Assembly (NCBI GenBank): GCA_932294295.1
Contig: OW028574.1
Span: forward strand, 33,382,165 to 33,446,164
From: Alitta virens
Lineage: Eukaryota > Annelida > Polychaeta > Phyllodocida > Nereididae
Direction of reading: 5' to 3'
Length of the DNA: 64,000 nt
The notes below the pieces were generated by a model that searched no databases, was not told where the DNA came from, and saw nothing but the letters and a program-made list of their open reading frames with translations. Below, one piece after another: positions 24,591 to 36,040 of this stretch (positions are counted from its first letter, which is position 1; every line of letters begins with the position of its first letter). The translations under genes and the position numbers were made by a program.

Positions 24591-25589
24591 ACCTTGCAAT
24601 ATTGTTTAGACCTCCAACATCGAAAGTTCCTAAACAAATACCAAATTTCTTATAATATCCGTTATTCTTCTAATACAACAGTTTGTGTTTATATTTGTAT
24701 CATAATATATCTACAACATTTTTGGACCGATTTCACAATGCTACGTAATACAGCTCCTAGTCCAGATCACAAGTTCACAGCTTAATCATATATATATGTT
24801 AATAAACAAGTTAAAAATAAGTATTTGTCTGTAGTGCAGAATGCTAGAAACGATCCCAGGATCCATTTACTTCAAAATATTATCACATTTTACGGCGATA
24901 TATTACAAGATTAATATGCTATAGCACAACATACTTCTCCAGTACTTTATTCTGTTGTGATCACATGACATTGAATAGACGCTGGTAGCTAGCAAGAAAT
25001 AACGTGACAATTTCCTTTAGTATCAATTATTAATGTCACCAACTTATTACAAAACATCTTTTTAAACTGTCGAAAATTTTAATTGATCTGTAACAAGACT
25101 CTGAAATGGAGGAATCTGCAGTCTAAGATCTTAACATGTCATGAGGTGACAGAGAGATCGGTATTAATGTTTTATCTAATACCACAAAGCCTACTTTCCA
25201 ATGATATTGCTCTGTAGGAAATTGATATTAGACAACGGCTTACGTTTTCACATGTATCAAAAGAAGTAAGCACAAGGTTCCTTAAGCTGAATAATCTGTG
25301 TGTGTCATAATTGGAATTAGTCTGTGATAACTCGGATGAGCTTTAAATGTGGCAACGGATCCGTTTCAATCTCTGATGATAACGTCACGATAGAAGGAGA
25401 TTAAAGAAAAAACACACTGACATCATTAATTTCTCTGGCTAACTATAAGTAGAATGTCTAGGAAATAGAATGCCACATCGTGAAGTAGATCTCACTGACA
25501 GGAACTCGGACACTCATTATAAGCTATTATGATTCACTCATACATTACTTGTTTGAAAAAAGGACATATTTATGAAATAACAGGTCTTT
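23233..25589. other. gene-free stretch with a tetranucleotide array
   Basis: Apart from the ACTA array at 24363-24595, no gene, RNA or transposon was recognised. The longest open frames (about 60-90 codons) have no recognisable motif. Confidence 0.4.
24363..24595. repeat. ACTA/ACTT tetranucleotide microsatellite
   Basis: About 230 bases of ACTA units are interspersed with ACTT and AAGT variants. The array is purest in the centre. Confidence 0.95.
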
Positions 25590-26230
25590 ATAATTCGCAA
25601 AGTGTTAACTAAAATAGCTAGATTTAGGACAAGTTCACATAGCCTGAAGATTGAAACAGGTCAACACCATAAACCAATAATTCCTGCTCCAAATAGAATA
25701 TGTGAAAAGTGTACGTTAAACTTTGTAAAAGACGAAATTCACTGTTTGATTGTCTGTCCTGGTAATGAGCAACACCGTGTTAACCTTTTTTTGAATGCAA
25801 CTAAATTTATTAACAACTTCTTGTCTCTAGATGATATAACTAAGTTTACAGCAATAATGACAAACAAGGAACCTGAGTTATTAAATAGTTTAGGAAAGTT
25901 TCTCCTTCAAGCCGATGTGTAGAGAAAACCATCTCCTGTATCCACACAGTTATTAATTTAGTTTATTAGTTTATTAGTTATGATGTGCTTGTCATGTTTT
26001 GGACTTTAATAGTGAAATTTTTTTATTAGCGGCTTGTATTTTTTTTTTTCTATTGTGTATGTGGATTTTAAACACGTATTATAAGTTAACTTGGTGGCTG
26101 GAACCTTGATTATTGACATTTTATTGCTTTCTGTATTTACATTAATGTCTCTTTCATGTTATCTTAACTGAATGACATATGTATCACTTATGATATTTTA
26201 CATGTCAATAAAATCTATATATATATTTAT
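25590..26230 (+). mobile_element. 5'-truncated LINE 3' end
   Basis: The open frame 25602-25922 (106 codons) gives LTKIARFRTSSHSLKIETG and then a C-X2-C...H-X4-C arrangement (residues about 34-52: CEKCTLNFVKDEIHCLIVC). This is the usual C-terminal end of the reverse-transcriptase protein in many invertebrate non-LTR elements. A 3' tail of about 280 bases follows, with AATAAA near 26208 and a TA-type simple repeat at the end. Copying from the 3' end with early stop explains the missing RT and endonuclease. The clade was not resolved. Confidence 0.7.
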
Positions 26231-26471
26231 ACAAGTACTACAGGTATGCTGAAATAGAGAAATGTATAATGCACAGCAGCTGGGTGGCAAGGCATCGGCC
26301 AATTCCATATTGGCCAGCTCTGCTGAACATTGCTGAAGGTTTCAGGTTTGATCCATTTGAATCAATAATTATAATATATAAGTCATCGCATGTTTATTTT
26401 GGGAATACAGGAATTTATTTCATGAAGTTGTCATATTTCACGAAGCCGAAGCCTGAGACTGTCAAAAATCA
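26231..26471. other. short gene-free stretch before the Tc1 relic
   Basis: No gene or repeat was recognised. Confidence 0.35.
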
Positions 26472-27600
26472 TACACTACCAGTCAAAAGTATTTGGACAC
26501 CTTCAAATTACTCATATGCTTCCATTTAAACTTCCATAGGAGTGACTTATAATATTATTGTAGTGGCCAAAAACATTAGATAGAAAGAAAAAGTCTGTCT
26601 TCTATGTTTATTAGAACAATAAATATGTCAAACTTTACATTCATCAAAGTAGCCCCCTTTGGCAGCTATAACAGCAGAACAAATTCGAGGCATTCTTTCA
26701 ATGAGGGACATTAAATACTGTTCTGAGAGTTCATTCCAGCTTTGTTGAAGAAGTTTCCAGAGGTGTGCACAACTGGTCGGTGTCTTTGCCCCTCACTTTT
26801 TGGTCCATTTCATCCTAAACCAGTTCAATGGGATTTACATCAGGGGACTGTGCCGGCCAATTCATGATTTCCAGTCTGCCTTCTCATTCTTTCTTCTTCA
26901 GGTAGTACTGACAGAGGTTGGAGGTGTGTTTTGGGTCATTGTCTTGTTGTAGAATAAATCCCTGGCCAATGAGTCGTTTGCCAAATGGAAAAGCATGTCG
27001 CTGGAGGATGCTGTGATAGCCGTCCTGGTTGAGAATGCCATTCACTCTATGCAGATCTACATGTAAGAAAGGACCTTTCTTTCTGTAATACATGAACAAA
27101 TATTTGTTGATCCAGCAAAACACCCCCCAAACCATGTACACTACCTCCCACATGCTTCACTGTACTAGTTGTACACTCTGGCAACATCCTTTCTTCAACT
27201 CGATCCCATAAAAACAGGCCTTACAAGATCTTCAATAATGACATCTTCAGTTGAATATACTGTGTGTGTATGTGCAGCAGAAGTGAACATTGTCGACTCA
27301 CCTCTCTATAAAAGCTTGAACCAGTCATCTACTGTCCAGTTCCTGTGTTTGTTTGCCCAATCAAGTCTCTTTTTCTTATTCACAGGCTTTAGCAAAGGTT
27401 TTCTTGCTGAAATGCAACCTTTTAGGCCAGTTTCCCTCAGTCTTCTTTGCACAGTGGAGGTAGACACTTTTACATTGTGGATCTCGTTGACTTGGGCTTG
27501 TATTTGTGGTGTACTGAGCCACCTGTTACCCAGGCTGGTCACACGAATGTATTTCACTGGTGCTGGAGTTGTTGATTGGGGCACAGGCGTTTGCCAACAT
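26472..27600 (-). pseudogene. Tc1/mariner-type transposon relic
   Basis: The low-coordinate end starts TACACTACCAGTCAAAAGT, a typical Tc1-family terminal sequence. On the minus strand, 27306-27584 encodes the second helix-turn-helix region (STPQIQAQVNEIHNVKVSTS and TVQRRLRETGLKG) up to the first catalytic region. A frame-broken middle follows, then 26884-27153 contains QQDNDPKHTS with the second catalytic Asp. The catalytic Glu region (PDVNPIE, about 26824-26850) continues in the same frame after a stop at 26884. The N-terminal DNA-binding domain and the high-coordinate inverted repeat were not found. With several stops and frame breaks, this copy is inactive. Confidence 0.88.
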
Positions 27601-27790
27601 TGCTCAGTGATGACACACTTATACTTTAACTAATACCAAGGCTACTGACTGCCTTAATTAGCTTCTCATCTCAAGAGCCCCCTATGTCATTTGCAACTGC
27701 CAATCAGAATGTCGCTGAATACATTAGGAAATGCCCTGACCTTGATGGCAATTATTTTGCTAGTTTACCGGTTAAACTTAAATACACACA

Positions 27791-27894
27791 AGTAATAGAT
27801 AATGCCTGCGTTTTCTTTGACATGGGAGTTATTGCGAGGCATTAGCCGAGCAATAATCCCATGTCGAAGAAAACAAGGGCATTATCTAACTTAT
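27791..27894. repeat. perfect-looking hairpin element
   Basis: The arms AGATAATGCC, GTTTTCTTTGACATGGGA and TTATTGC on the left are mirrored by GCAATAATCCCATGTCGAAG, AAAAC and GGGCATTATCT on the right. The apex is GAGGCATTAGCCGAG (27835-27849). The apex matches the GAGGC...GCCGAG style of the hairpin at 45559-45639. It is not coding. Confidence 0.75.
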
Positions 27895-28079
27895 ACCACT
27901 TAATTGGATTGTTTGTGTTTATGTTTGTCAGAGATTGAGACACTTAAAACTGAAGCAATACAATTAAAGACTTATTTCAATTGACATTGCATTTCAAAAT
28001 GAATGACAATTTGGAGAGGAGTTTTGCTGATTTCAGTAAATAGATCATTTACAAATTATCTACTGTCTCCAAATAGTCA

Positions 28080-29148
28080 TACTTTTTCTTTGAAAAAGTC
28101 AGTCAAGAATATGTGTCCAAAATAATTGAAAGTTTTAAACCAAAGATCAGTAGTGGTATTGTTAGGATTTCTAATCAATTGCTGAAATTAATAAAAAATG
28201 GAATTCTGGCTCCTTTAACTTTTACAATAATCCAAGCTATCGAAATTGAAATTTTTCCCCGACAGGCTCAAAATAGCCAAAGTAATTCCCTTGTTTAAGA
28301 CAAATGGGGATTACTTATTTGAAAACTACAGGCCAATCTCTGTTTTGTCCAGCCTGTCAAAGATACCTGAAAGAGTTATGCATTCACAATTGGTCTCCTA
28401 CTTCTCAAGATTCAAATTATTTTATGACAAACAATATTGCTTTAGGAGTTCACATTCAACTGAATTGGCAGCATAAGAAATTACTAACAGTATCATCAAT
28501 AGTATGGAGAAGAAAGAAGTACCTCTGGCTACATTCCTTGATTTATCTAAGGCCTTTGACACCATGATCACAATATGTTTTTCATAAATTATGTTACTAT
28601 GGTGTGAACTCATTAAAGTTGATTACAAATTACTTATCTAATCGCAAGCAGTATATCTATATGGACAATATGGGACCTAGCTTCCAACCGCTGGGTCTCA
28701 GGTAAAATTCCTGGTCGAGCCTATGTTGGATGGCTGTTTCATCCTTCGTCTCATTGCCATGGTCCCTACCTGTCCTAATTAGCCCATCAGGTGCACAAAT
28801 ACAGGACGTAAAGCCCTAATCCACCACCAAATCAGTTCTGAATTATTATCAATTAAAACAGGCGTCCCTCAAGGATAAATTTTAAGGCCGTTACTTTTCA
28901 TAATTTATATAAATGATCTTAATTTGGCTTGCCCTATCTTTAAACCCATCATCTATGCCGATTATACAGCATTATCTGCAACTTTAAGTGCCTTTGTCGG
29001 TGCAGGTCTAAACAGGGATAGAAATATAGATACTGAACTTGAAAATATCTCTCTGTGGCTAAAACTGAATAAATTATCACTAAATTCTTCCAAGACAAAG
29101 GCCATGCTTTTTCATCCTGTACGCAAAAATGTGAATTTAACTACCTAG
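28080..29148 (+). pseudogene. LINE reverse transcriptase relic (CR1/Jockey-like)
   Basis: Three frames together carry the order of RT motifs: ISSGIVRISNQLLKLIKNG (28150-28200); KIAKVIPLF and FENYRPISVL (28260-28340); LATFLDLSKAFD (28530-28560); YLSNRKQYIY (28632-28661); GVPQG (about 28863); FIIYINDL (about 28900); YADYTA in place of the usual YADDTA (28958-28975, so the second catalytic Asp is Tyr); and LNKLSLNSSKTKAMLFH (29068-29118). A stop follows the AA at 28476. Frame breaks occur near 28250 and 28570. A SINE interrupts it at about 28667-28830. It is inactive. Confidence 0.88.
28667..28830 (+). mobile_element. tRNA-derived SINE-like insertion in the LINE relic
   Basis: It shares with 47090-47310 the order CCAACC, CTGGG, GGT..A.TCC.GGTCGA-like box B region, TGTTGGATGGCTGTTTCATC, CCATTGCCATG, CCTGTCC and ACAAATACA. 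It splits the RT relic between YIYMDN and SSELLSIKTGVPQG, so it inserted after the LINE. The promoter half is decayed in this copy. Confidence 0.65.
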
Positions 29149-30467
29149 GAATAGATAAACATCTTACTTGGAAGTCACTATTCATAAGATATCTTTGAAA
29201 ATGTCTAAAATTATAGGAATAATGTTAAAAGAAAATTGCTTTATTATTGTTTATAAGAAATTGTTTCATTTGTCAGTCCTTTTCAGGGTGAGCTTTGCTT
29301 CATAAATGCCTGTGTTGCAGTCATTATATCCCTTTTGTGGATTTTGATGACTAATTTTTGGAGCTCATTTCCAGTGAACGTTTTATTGCTCTGATATGAT
29401 ATGTTGATCACTCGAAGGTGATGAATAAACAGTCATTCACTGCACAGAAAATGCTTGTAAAAGCAGCATGTGAATTTCATTTCAGTAACTTCAACATGAT
29501 ATTGAATAATGTGTGTATATTAATTTCATTTTCATACAATATACATAAAATGCTTGTAACAATAGCATGTGATTTTCAACTAAGCATCTCTGTTATATCA
29601 ATGGATAATGTGGTGATAATTGTAGTGAACGGCTGGGGATTCTATACAGAAAGTGCTGCACAGTGGCATGTAAATTTCATTGTAATCAGGTTCTAAATAG
29701 AAAATGCTTGTCACAATAGCATGTGAATTTCATTCAGTATTTTGTTCATCAATGTTTCTGTCCTGTCATGAACTAGTGATTGTCACTCATGAGAACAACT
29801 CCTCAAAATATTGTCTTTTTTTTCAAAATAAACTTTAAACTATAACGATGCTAATTTATTATCATTATTGTTACTATTATTATTCTTGAAATATTCTATT
29901 AACTTGATAAATTGTAATCGGTGACTCAGGAGATTTCAACCTACCTTTAAACGCCTGGGTGGCCTCTCGATAGCAGGCTTAAGACCTTAGAGAGGCCTCC
30001 CACACATAGAGAAAAATACATTTTAAATATCTCTTTACTTGTGTATTGTCTGTGTATGTTTCAATAAATGTTTGTATATGAAATGTGTGTCTCTTTGTGT
30101 AAATAAATGTCTTTGTATGTCTGTCTGTCTGTCTGTCTGTCTATGTTCACCCAAAAAACAACTTTCAGTGCATGTAAGTTCTAGGTTTCCAATCATGACA
30201 GTACTGAAGCACTTCGAGATACGGCCACTTCAGTAAGCATAAGGATAATGAGCAAATCACTGTTTTGTTATTACAACTGGTGTGCCCAAGCATATACCAA
30301 CTTATGCGAGTCGCTGAAGCATATCTCAACTTGTGCCTTCAAACATATCACGAGCAATCTTGCACTTGCCACTGGAGGCTTTCTTATGTTTTATATTACT
30401 ACTTGGCTCACAGTGAACTGGTTACCATCTATCTAAGTGGTAATTCTGAAGAAAGACGATTGAGACA
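29149..30467. other. gene-free stretch with minor repeats
   Basis: It holds four degenerate copies of AAAATGCTTGTAACAATAGC plus ATGTGAATTTCA starting near 29448, 29547, 29649 and 29700. A (GTCT)n run lies at about 30118-30142. No gene was recognised. Confidence 0.5.
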
Positions 30468-31345
30468 TGAAGATATTTATACCCTGGCTTGCGGAGTTGT
30501 ACATGACATTTGAGGGTTTACATGTCTTCATCTCTTACAATGTAGCCATTTCGTAATTGTTGTACCACCTTCCTCCAGGAATATAATACATTTTTGCTAT
30601 GGCAGAAATCACAAGACAAGCAATTGGGTATTAAAAGTTTTAATTTTGGAATAAAGTTGAACATATGTATTGAACAGTATTGGAAATGTTGTAAATGAAC
30701 ATTTTGTTAGCACGTGTAACAAATGCATGGTAAATCAGCTAAACATATGCAAAGTAGTCTAGAAAAAAAAAGTACAGTAATGTGAACTACAAAACACATG
30801 TAAAATGAAGTTTAGACAATGAGTAGCAAACATATATAGTGGTTTGAAACATAGACTAAGAAAAGGACTAGTTTGAGTACGAAACATATATACATGGTTC
30901 TAGGATGGGAAATGGTAGATGAAACATAGCCTAGGTGCCTAGAGTCTATCTGATTGGGGATCCCTTGGCGTAATTTGGTGAGGTTAAAGAGTAGGGGCCC
31001 CTGGTGGGAGTATCAGCAAGCGATTGTGAGGCACTGAAAGGTTTTGTGTTCCTGCCCGCAAAAAAAGATTTAGAAATCACAATTGCAGCAAATTGAAGAA
31101 AAACAGCTTCATTAGGGGCAATTGTGTAATTTATGCCAGATTTAGTTAATTTTCTAGCACCAGACACTGCATTTAGGGCTGTAGCATGAGCAAACCAATG
31201 TACATGAAGATTTATACAATAGCGTACATAATGCTAACTTGCACTGGTGAGTGGTACAGATGTGTGTTTAAGGGGTTCTATACTCTCCAGTGATCATGTC
31301 TTTGATTGATTGAGTATATTATTTCTGATAATTTAAGACAAAACC
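30468..31345 (+). repeat. duplicated upstream flank of APMAP-like gene 1
   Basis: Blocks here recur in the same order at 35500-36040, upstream of gene 2. One is TGAGACATGAAGATATTTA with the TGGCTTGCGGAGTTG-type stretch (30468 and 35500). The other is GCGTACATAATGCTAA, CTGGTGAGTGGTAC and GATCATGTCTTTGATTGATT (31220-31310 and 35903-35990). The order and orientation match the genes, so the duplicated unit included upstream DNA. It may hold the promoter, but no core promoter element was recognised. Confidence 0.75.
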
Positions 31346-31656
31346 AAATTTTACAGTAAGTATTGGCCCTGTTGACCAATATATACTTTTTTTTTAATAA
31401 ATGATGAAAACACAGTTTGAAACACAATATTATTAACAATGCAGATGATTTACTATGCCAGTAGCACCACGCATGATGAGGGAATCAGAGGGACACACAC
31501 ATGGTTATCCTGTGACTGCTTATGCTGGTCCATTGTAATTTGTGTCTTTTTAGGTTTCTTTATATTTCCTTATGGTTACAATGTCATCTGGATAGGGGGA
31601 AGCCTGCAATAAATATGTAAATGATCTAGATGTAATCATTCACTGTTCCAGTGATC

Positions 31657-32904
31657 ATGAAGTCAGTGAGACAGAGAAAGCAGGCAACTGCAGAGCCAGA
31701 GGAAAGCTCAAGACACCATGCATCGCCTACTGAAGATTTTGACTGGGTCCAGCAACTGATTTTAGCATCAGTAGGAGTGCTTGGCTTTGTTGTCATACTT
31801 GGTCTGTTGTATATAGAACTATGCCTGCCATGTCCGATTGAGCCAGAAGCACACACCTTCGATCCCATACCAAAGTTTGAAGGACCTCTGGAGCCAAATA
31901 ATGAACTGAAGACTATCGAGAAGATTAACCCAGGTGCCTACCGAGGTCCTGAATCACTTGCATTCTACAATGGAAAGATCTACACTGGTGTTGGAGATGG
32001 ACGGATCGTTGAGATTGATATTGCTACCAATGAACTTCGAACAATTGTGGAGACCTTAGGACGACCACCATGTGGAGGTTTGGAGAATGAGAAACATTGC
32101 GGGAGACCTCTAGGAATGCGCGTTAAAGATGGTTATATTTACACAGTTGATGCATATCTAGGACTTTTCAAGATAAACATTTCAACAGGGGAGAAGTTTA
32201 ATCTTCTTAAGGCTTCTGAACCCATGCCCGATGGATATCCTGCCAAGTTCCTGAATGATCTGGAAGTCAGTGATGATGGAAAGATTTACATGACAGATTC
32301 CAGCAGCAAGTTCCAGAGAGAGAACCATCCTTATGTCGGTTTTGAAGGCACTGCTAAGGGACGATTGATCATGTTCGACACTGTAACCAACCAGACACGA
32401 ATTATACTTAGAGATTTGTACTTCGCTAATGGTGTGCAGTTTACTCCTGATAATGACAGCTTGCTGATCACAGAAATGTCACGCTGCCGAGTTGTCAGAT
32501 ACTTCCTGAGAGGACCTAGAGCAGGAGAGACTGAAATCTTCGCCAACAACTTACCGGGTTTGCCAGACAACATCAGACCCAGCTCTCGCGGAGGCTACTG
32601 GGTGGCATTTGCCGTCAGCAGACACCCCGACTTGTGGTCAATTTGGGATTTTACTGCTCCTTATCCTTGGCTAAAACGCAGCATGGCCAAGACCATGCAC
32701 AAGTTCACTATCGGTCGCATGGTGCCATCTTATGGACTGGTGCTGGAACTTGATGGGCAAGGTCAGATTGTGAGCAGTTTGCATGACCAGAATGGTACCA
32801 CCTTACCAATGAGCAGTGAAGTTCGTGAATACCAGGGTCATCTTTACTTCGGTTCTTACTTCTTGCCTTTCTTGGGCAAATACAAACTGCCAGCTCGTTT
32901 ATGA
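31657..32904 (+). CDS. APMAP-like (strictosidine synthase family) membrane protein 1
   Basis: A single uninterrupted frame encodes 415 residues, close to the roughly 416 residues of vertebrate adipocyte plasma membrane-associated protein. The start ATG at 31657 is chosen over the in-frame GTG six bases upstream. Layout: a short polar cytosolic N-terminus; one transmembrane segment at about residues 32-55 (LILASVGVLGFVVILGLLYI); then a large extracytoplasmic six-bladed beta-propeller domain. Family signatures are GPESLAFYNGKIYTGVGDG, HCGRPLG, DAYLGLFKI, FLNDLEV...YMTDSS, NGVQFTPDNDSLLITE and LPGLPDNIRPSSRGGYWVA. NxS/T sites (NQT, NGT) suggest glycosylation in the lumen. APMAP proteins are type II membrane proteins with reported arylesterase activity; the substrate here is unknown. 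No introns. Polyadenylation signals lie at 33006-33016. Confidence 0.95.
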   Translation: MKSVRQRKQATAEPEESSRHHASPTEDFDWVQQLILASVGVLGFVVILGLLYIELCLPCPIEPEAHTFDPIPKFEGPLEPNNELKTIEKINPGAYRGPESLAFYNGKIYTGVGDGRIVEIDIATNELRTIVETLGRPPCGGLENEKHCGRPLGMRVKDGYIYTVDAYLGLFKINISTGEKFNLLKASEPMPDGYPAKFLNDLEVSDDGKIYMTDSSSKFQRENHPYVGFEGTAKGRLIMFDTVTNQTRIILRDLYFANGVQFTPDNDSLLITEMSRCRVVRYFLRGPRAGETEIFANNLPGLPDNIRPSSRGGYWVAFAVSRHPDLWSIWDFTAPYPWLKRSMAKTMHKFTIGRMVPSYGLVLELDGQGQIVSSLHDQNGTTLPMSSEVREYQGHLYFGSYFLPFLGKYKLPARL

Positions 32905-34267
32905 CCTGAAAAAGTTATAAAGTATTTACAAATACTTATTAAATGACAACTTAATTATTATCCTGCTTTTGGTGAAATTACAATTCTCAACCATTGTTAA
33001 AATGAAATAAAATAAAATACTTGAAATGAAGCAGCATGATTTGTTGTCCTGTCTAGGGATGTTTGAGTAACCTGGAAAATAATGTTAGAACAAATAGACT
33101 ATACCAAATGAATAAAAGGTTTTGTGAGGTGGTCAAGGATGGATCAAACAATTTGAACATAGCCGCTTGCTACTGGAGTGAGAAGAAGTAGGCATGATAA
33201 AAAATTGGACGGGCCACTCAATTTTTGCTGTCATTAACAGGGCCAATGTCTCACAGCATGTGTCTACTTTTGGAAACCAAAACATCTTGGCTATCCTATG
33301 AACTTACAACAGACTTAACAGTATATTGTTCTTCACAGCCAGATGTTGTTCATGTTCAGGAAATCCTAACATAAGCCAAAAATAGTTTTTGATAAGTAGT
33401 GTGACTGACTGCACAGACAATTTTCCTAAATAGGAAAATGTACTGTAAAGTATTTGCAACTACAATAAATGGTTAAGCGATGATAAGTGTCTGAAGTCAG
33501 TTCCCTACAAAATTGAGTCTTCTGAAATTAACAGAGTAAGACAATTTGTGATGAGATTGATGTACTGAGCTCGTACCAATTGAGCAGCACTGAAATACTT
33601 CATCACATCAGACTATATATAAATATATATATTTTTTTTATTCATGCACAGAAGAGGCATACATTGTACATAATAATCATATAGAATAACTCAAATTTAA
33701 ATGCAATATATAATTTAAATGCAAAAGGCAATCCAACTTAGAAAAAAGGCGTCCAGTGTGACTATATATTTGCTTCTTAATGTACAAAACTGTGCACTTG
33801 TCGTCAGAGTCACCTGAGTCACATAAATGCTTGGCATCAAGTAAATTGTACTGCTTAACTGACAGTCCATAATGCTTGCAGATGTAGTCATAATTTAATA
33901 TTTTACCTATAAAACGGACGAAGTCATTGTCACTTATCTTTCATGTTCTTTACTTGTTTAAGTATTGCAGATGCGATCATGTGGGCTTGCACTTTCAATT
34001 ATATGTGGTAGAAACTGACAGTGAGTTCTGTTGGGCAAACACAGCAATATAAGAATGATTTAAATTGAAAATCAAAATGATGAAAAGGTCAGATAAATTT
34101 CGTAGGTTGAGAAAAACATTTCAACATCATTCCTCCAAAGTTTAGTCAATTTGTGTACTTTGTGTTATGATGTAATTTATTGCCAAATGTGATATGTTAG
34201 TTGTAGTAATTCTTTTTCAAAAAAAACCTTGTGACAGTCTCCTTGAGTATTTATAAAAACAGTTAAA
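32905..34267 (+). repeat. 3' flank of APMAP-like gene 1, duplicated downstream
   Basis: The 3' untranslated region and over 1 kb beyond it match 34277-35310 in direct orientation. Shared blocks include TTATGACCTGAAAAAGT, GAAATTACAATTCTCAACCA, ACTTGAAATGAAGCAGCATG, GGTTTTGTGAGGTGGTCAAG, GCTTGCTACTGGAGTGAGAA, CCACTCAATTTTTGCTGTCA and TTATGATGTAATTTATTGCC. This copy carries extra sequence at about 33600-34075 (starting with a TATA/T-rich run) that the other lacks. Confidence 0.85.
33006..33016 (+). terminator. polyadenylation signals of APMAP-like gene 1
   Basis: Two overlapping AATAAA hexamers (33006-33011 and 33011-33016) lie about 100 bases after the stop codon. Confidence 0.6.
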
Positions 34268-34276
34268 CGACTTGGC

Positions 34277-34305
34277 AAACTGCCAGCTTGCTTATGACCT
34301 GAAAA
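34277..34305 (+). pseudogene. 3' end of a third, lost APMAP-like gene copy
   Basis: GGCAAACTGCCAGCTTGCTT then ATGACCTG here matches the last codons and stop context of gene 1 (AAACTGCCAGCTCGTTTATGA). The matching 3' flank follows (to about 35310). The rest of the coding region is gone, so a third tandem copy once stood upstream of 34277 and was deleted, or only the 3' end was duplicated. Confidence 0.72.
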
Positions 34306-35310
34306 AGTGTTGTAAAGTATTTACACATACACATACACATTAAATGACAACTAAATTATTTTTCTGCTATTGGTGAAATTACAATTCTCAACCATTTTGA
34401 AAAGACAAATAAATACTTGAAATGAAGCAGCATGATATTTTGTCCTTTTTATATGTTGGGGGATGCCTGGAAAATAATGTTAGTATTAAAAAAAAATAGA
34501 CAATACCAAACGAATAAAAGGTTTTGTGAGGTGGTCAAGGACGGATCAAACAACTTGAACATAGCAGCTTGCTACTGGAGTGAGAAGAAGTAGGCATGAT
34601 AAAAAATTGGATGGGCCACTCAATTTTTGCTGTCATTAACAGGGCCAAAATCTCACAGCATGTATCTTCTTTTGCAATAAACTTTACAACAGACTTAACA
34701 GTATATAGTTCTTCACAGCCAGATGTTCGCGTTCAGAAAACCCTAACATGCCAAATTTTTGATAAGTAGTGTGATTGACAATTTTTTCCACTAGTAAAGC
34801 AATGATAATTGTCTGAAGTCAGTTTCATACAAAATTCAGTCTCCTGTAATTAACAGAGTGAGACATTTTGTGATGAGATTAATGTACTGAGGTCATACCA
34901 GTTGGGCAGCACTCAAATACTTTATCGCATCAGACAAATATCAGAAATTAATTAAAAAAAATCAGCATTGTTTTTTTTTCTGAATGTGAAATCCTATTTT
35001 ACTGCCAGGACAAGATGTTGTGGAATGATATAAGCATCACCTCTGGCTGGTTAATGCGTCCACGCGAAATATGGCCTCAATGAAACGTCACCCTTCAATA
35101 AGGTGATCTGAAGTGAAAATTCAAATTATGATAGGTTAGGTCTATGCCATAGGTTGAGAATAATGTCTCAACATTAATCCTACCAAGTTTAGTCAGTTTG
35201 TGTACTTAGTGTTATGATGTAATTTATTGCCGAATGTAATAAGTTAGTTGTAGCAATTCTTCATAAAACACACCCATGGCAGTCTCCTTGACTAGTATTT
35301 AATTTATCAT
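34306..35310 (+). repeat. second copy of the APMAP 3' flank
   Basis: This is the direct-repeat partner of 32905-34267, with several small insertions and deletions. It ends where ATAAAAACAGTTAA is shared by both copies. Confidence 0.85.
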
Positions 35311-35499
35311 AAAAACAGTTAATGATATGGCTGGCCTTCCATATCAAACAAACATTTTCAGATGAGTGTCTAGATAATAAGCCACCTAGTCATAAAGGAA
35401 CAGTAAACGGTTATTCCATGTCTATATTTCAATTAAGACCTAATTATTGATATAGGTATCTAGGAAGTAAGTTATACAATTATGCAATGGTTACATTGA

Positions 35500-36040
35500 G
35501 ACATGAAGATATTTACACCCTGGCTGGTGGAGTTGTTCATGACATTTGAGGCTTTACAAAAAGTCATCTCTTACAATGTAGCAATTTCATAATTGTTGTG
35601 CCACAGAATGCCACCTTCCTCTAGGAAGATATATGTACACACTAACTGAACAAAAAAAATAGTTACTTTGACAATGTACCTTCACAGTGCCGTGTCCAGT
35701 TGGAACAAACTTTACCTCATTTTGTAGATCTCGTCAAGACAGGCAAAATAAATGCAGTTGCTGAGAAATCTGCTATTGTAGAAAATTGAAGACAAAAAGC
35801 TTCATTACGTGCGTTTATGTTCATTTTTGGCCAGTTTTCAATGTTTTATTTTTAGCCCCAGACACTGGCTGACCAAACCGTTGTACATGAAGAATTGTAC
35901 AATGGCGTACATAATGCTAAATTGCGCTGGTGAGTGGTACAAATAAGGGATTTTATACTCTCCGGTGATCATGTCTTTGATTGATTGATTGATTGATTGA
36001 ATATATCTTTTCTGGTAATTTAAGACAAAATGCATTTTTA
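35500..36040 (+). repeat. duplicated upstream flank of APMAP-like gene 2
   Basis: It matches 30468-31345 in the same order. An expansion of GATT units (about 35977-36000) is longer here than in the first copy. Confidence 0.75.

Noticed and set aside
24363..24595. CRISPR-like regular repeat
   Set aside because: It is a pure tetranucleotide microsatellite without spacers, in a eukaryotic genome.
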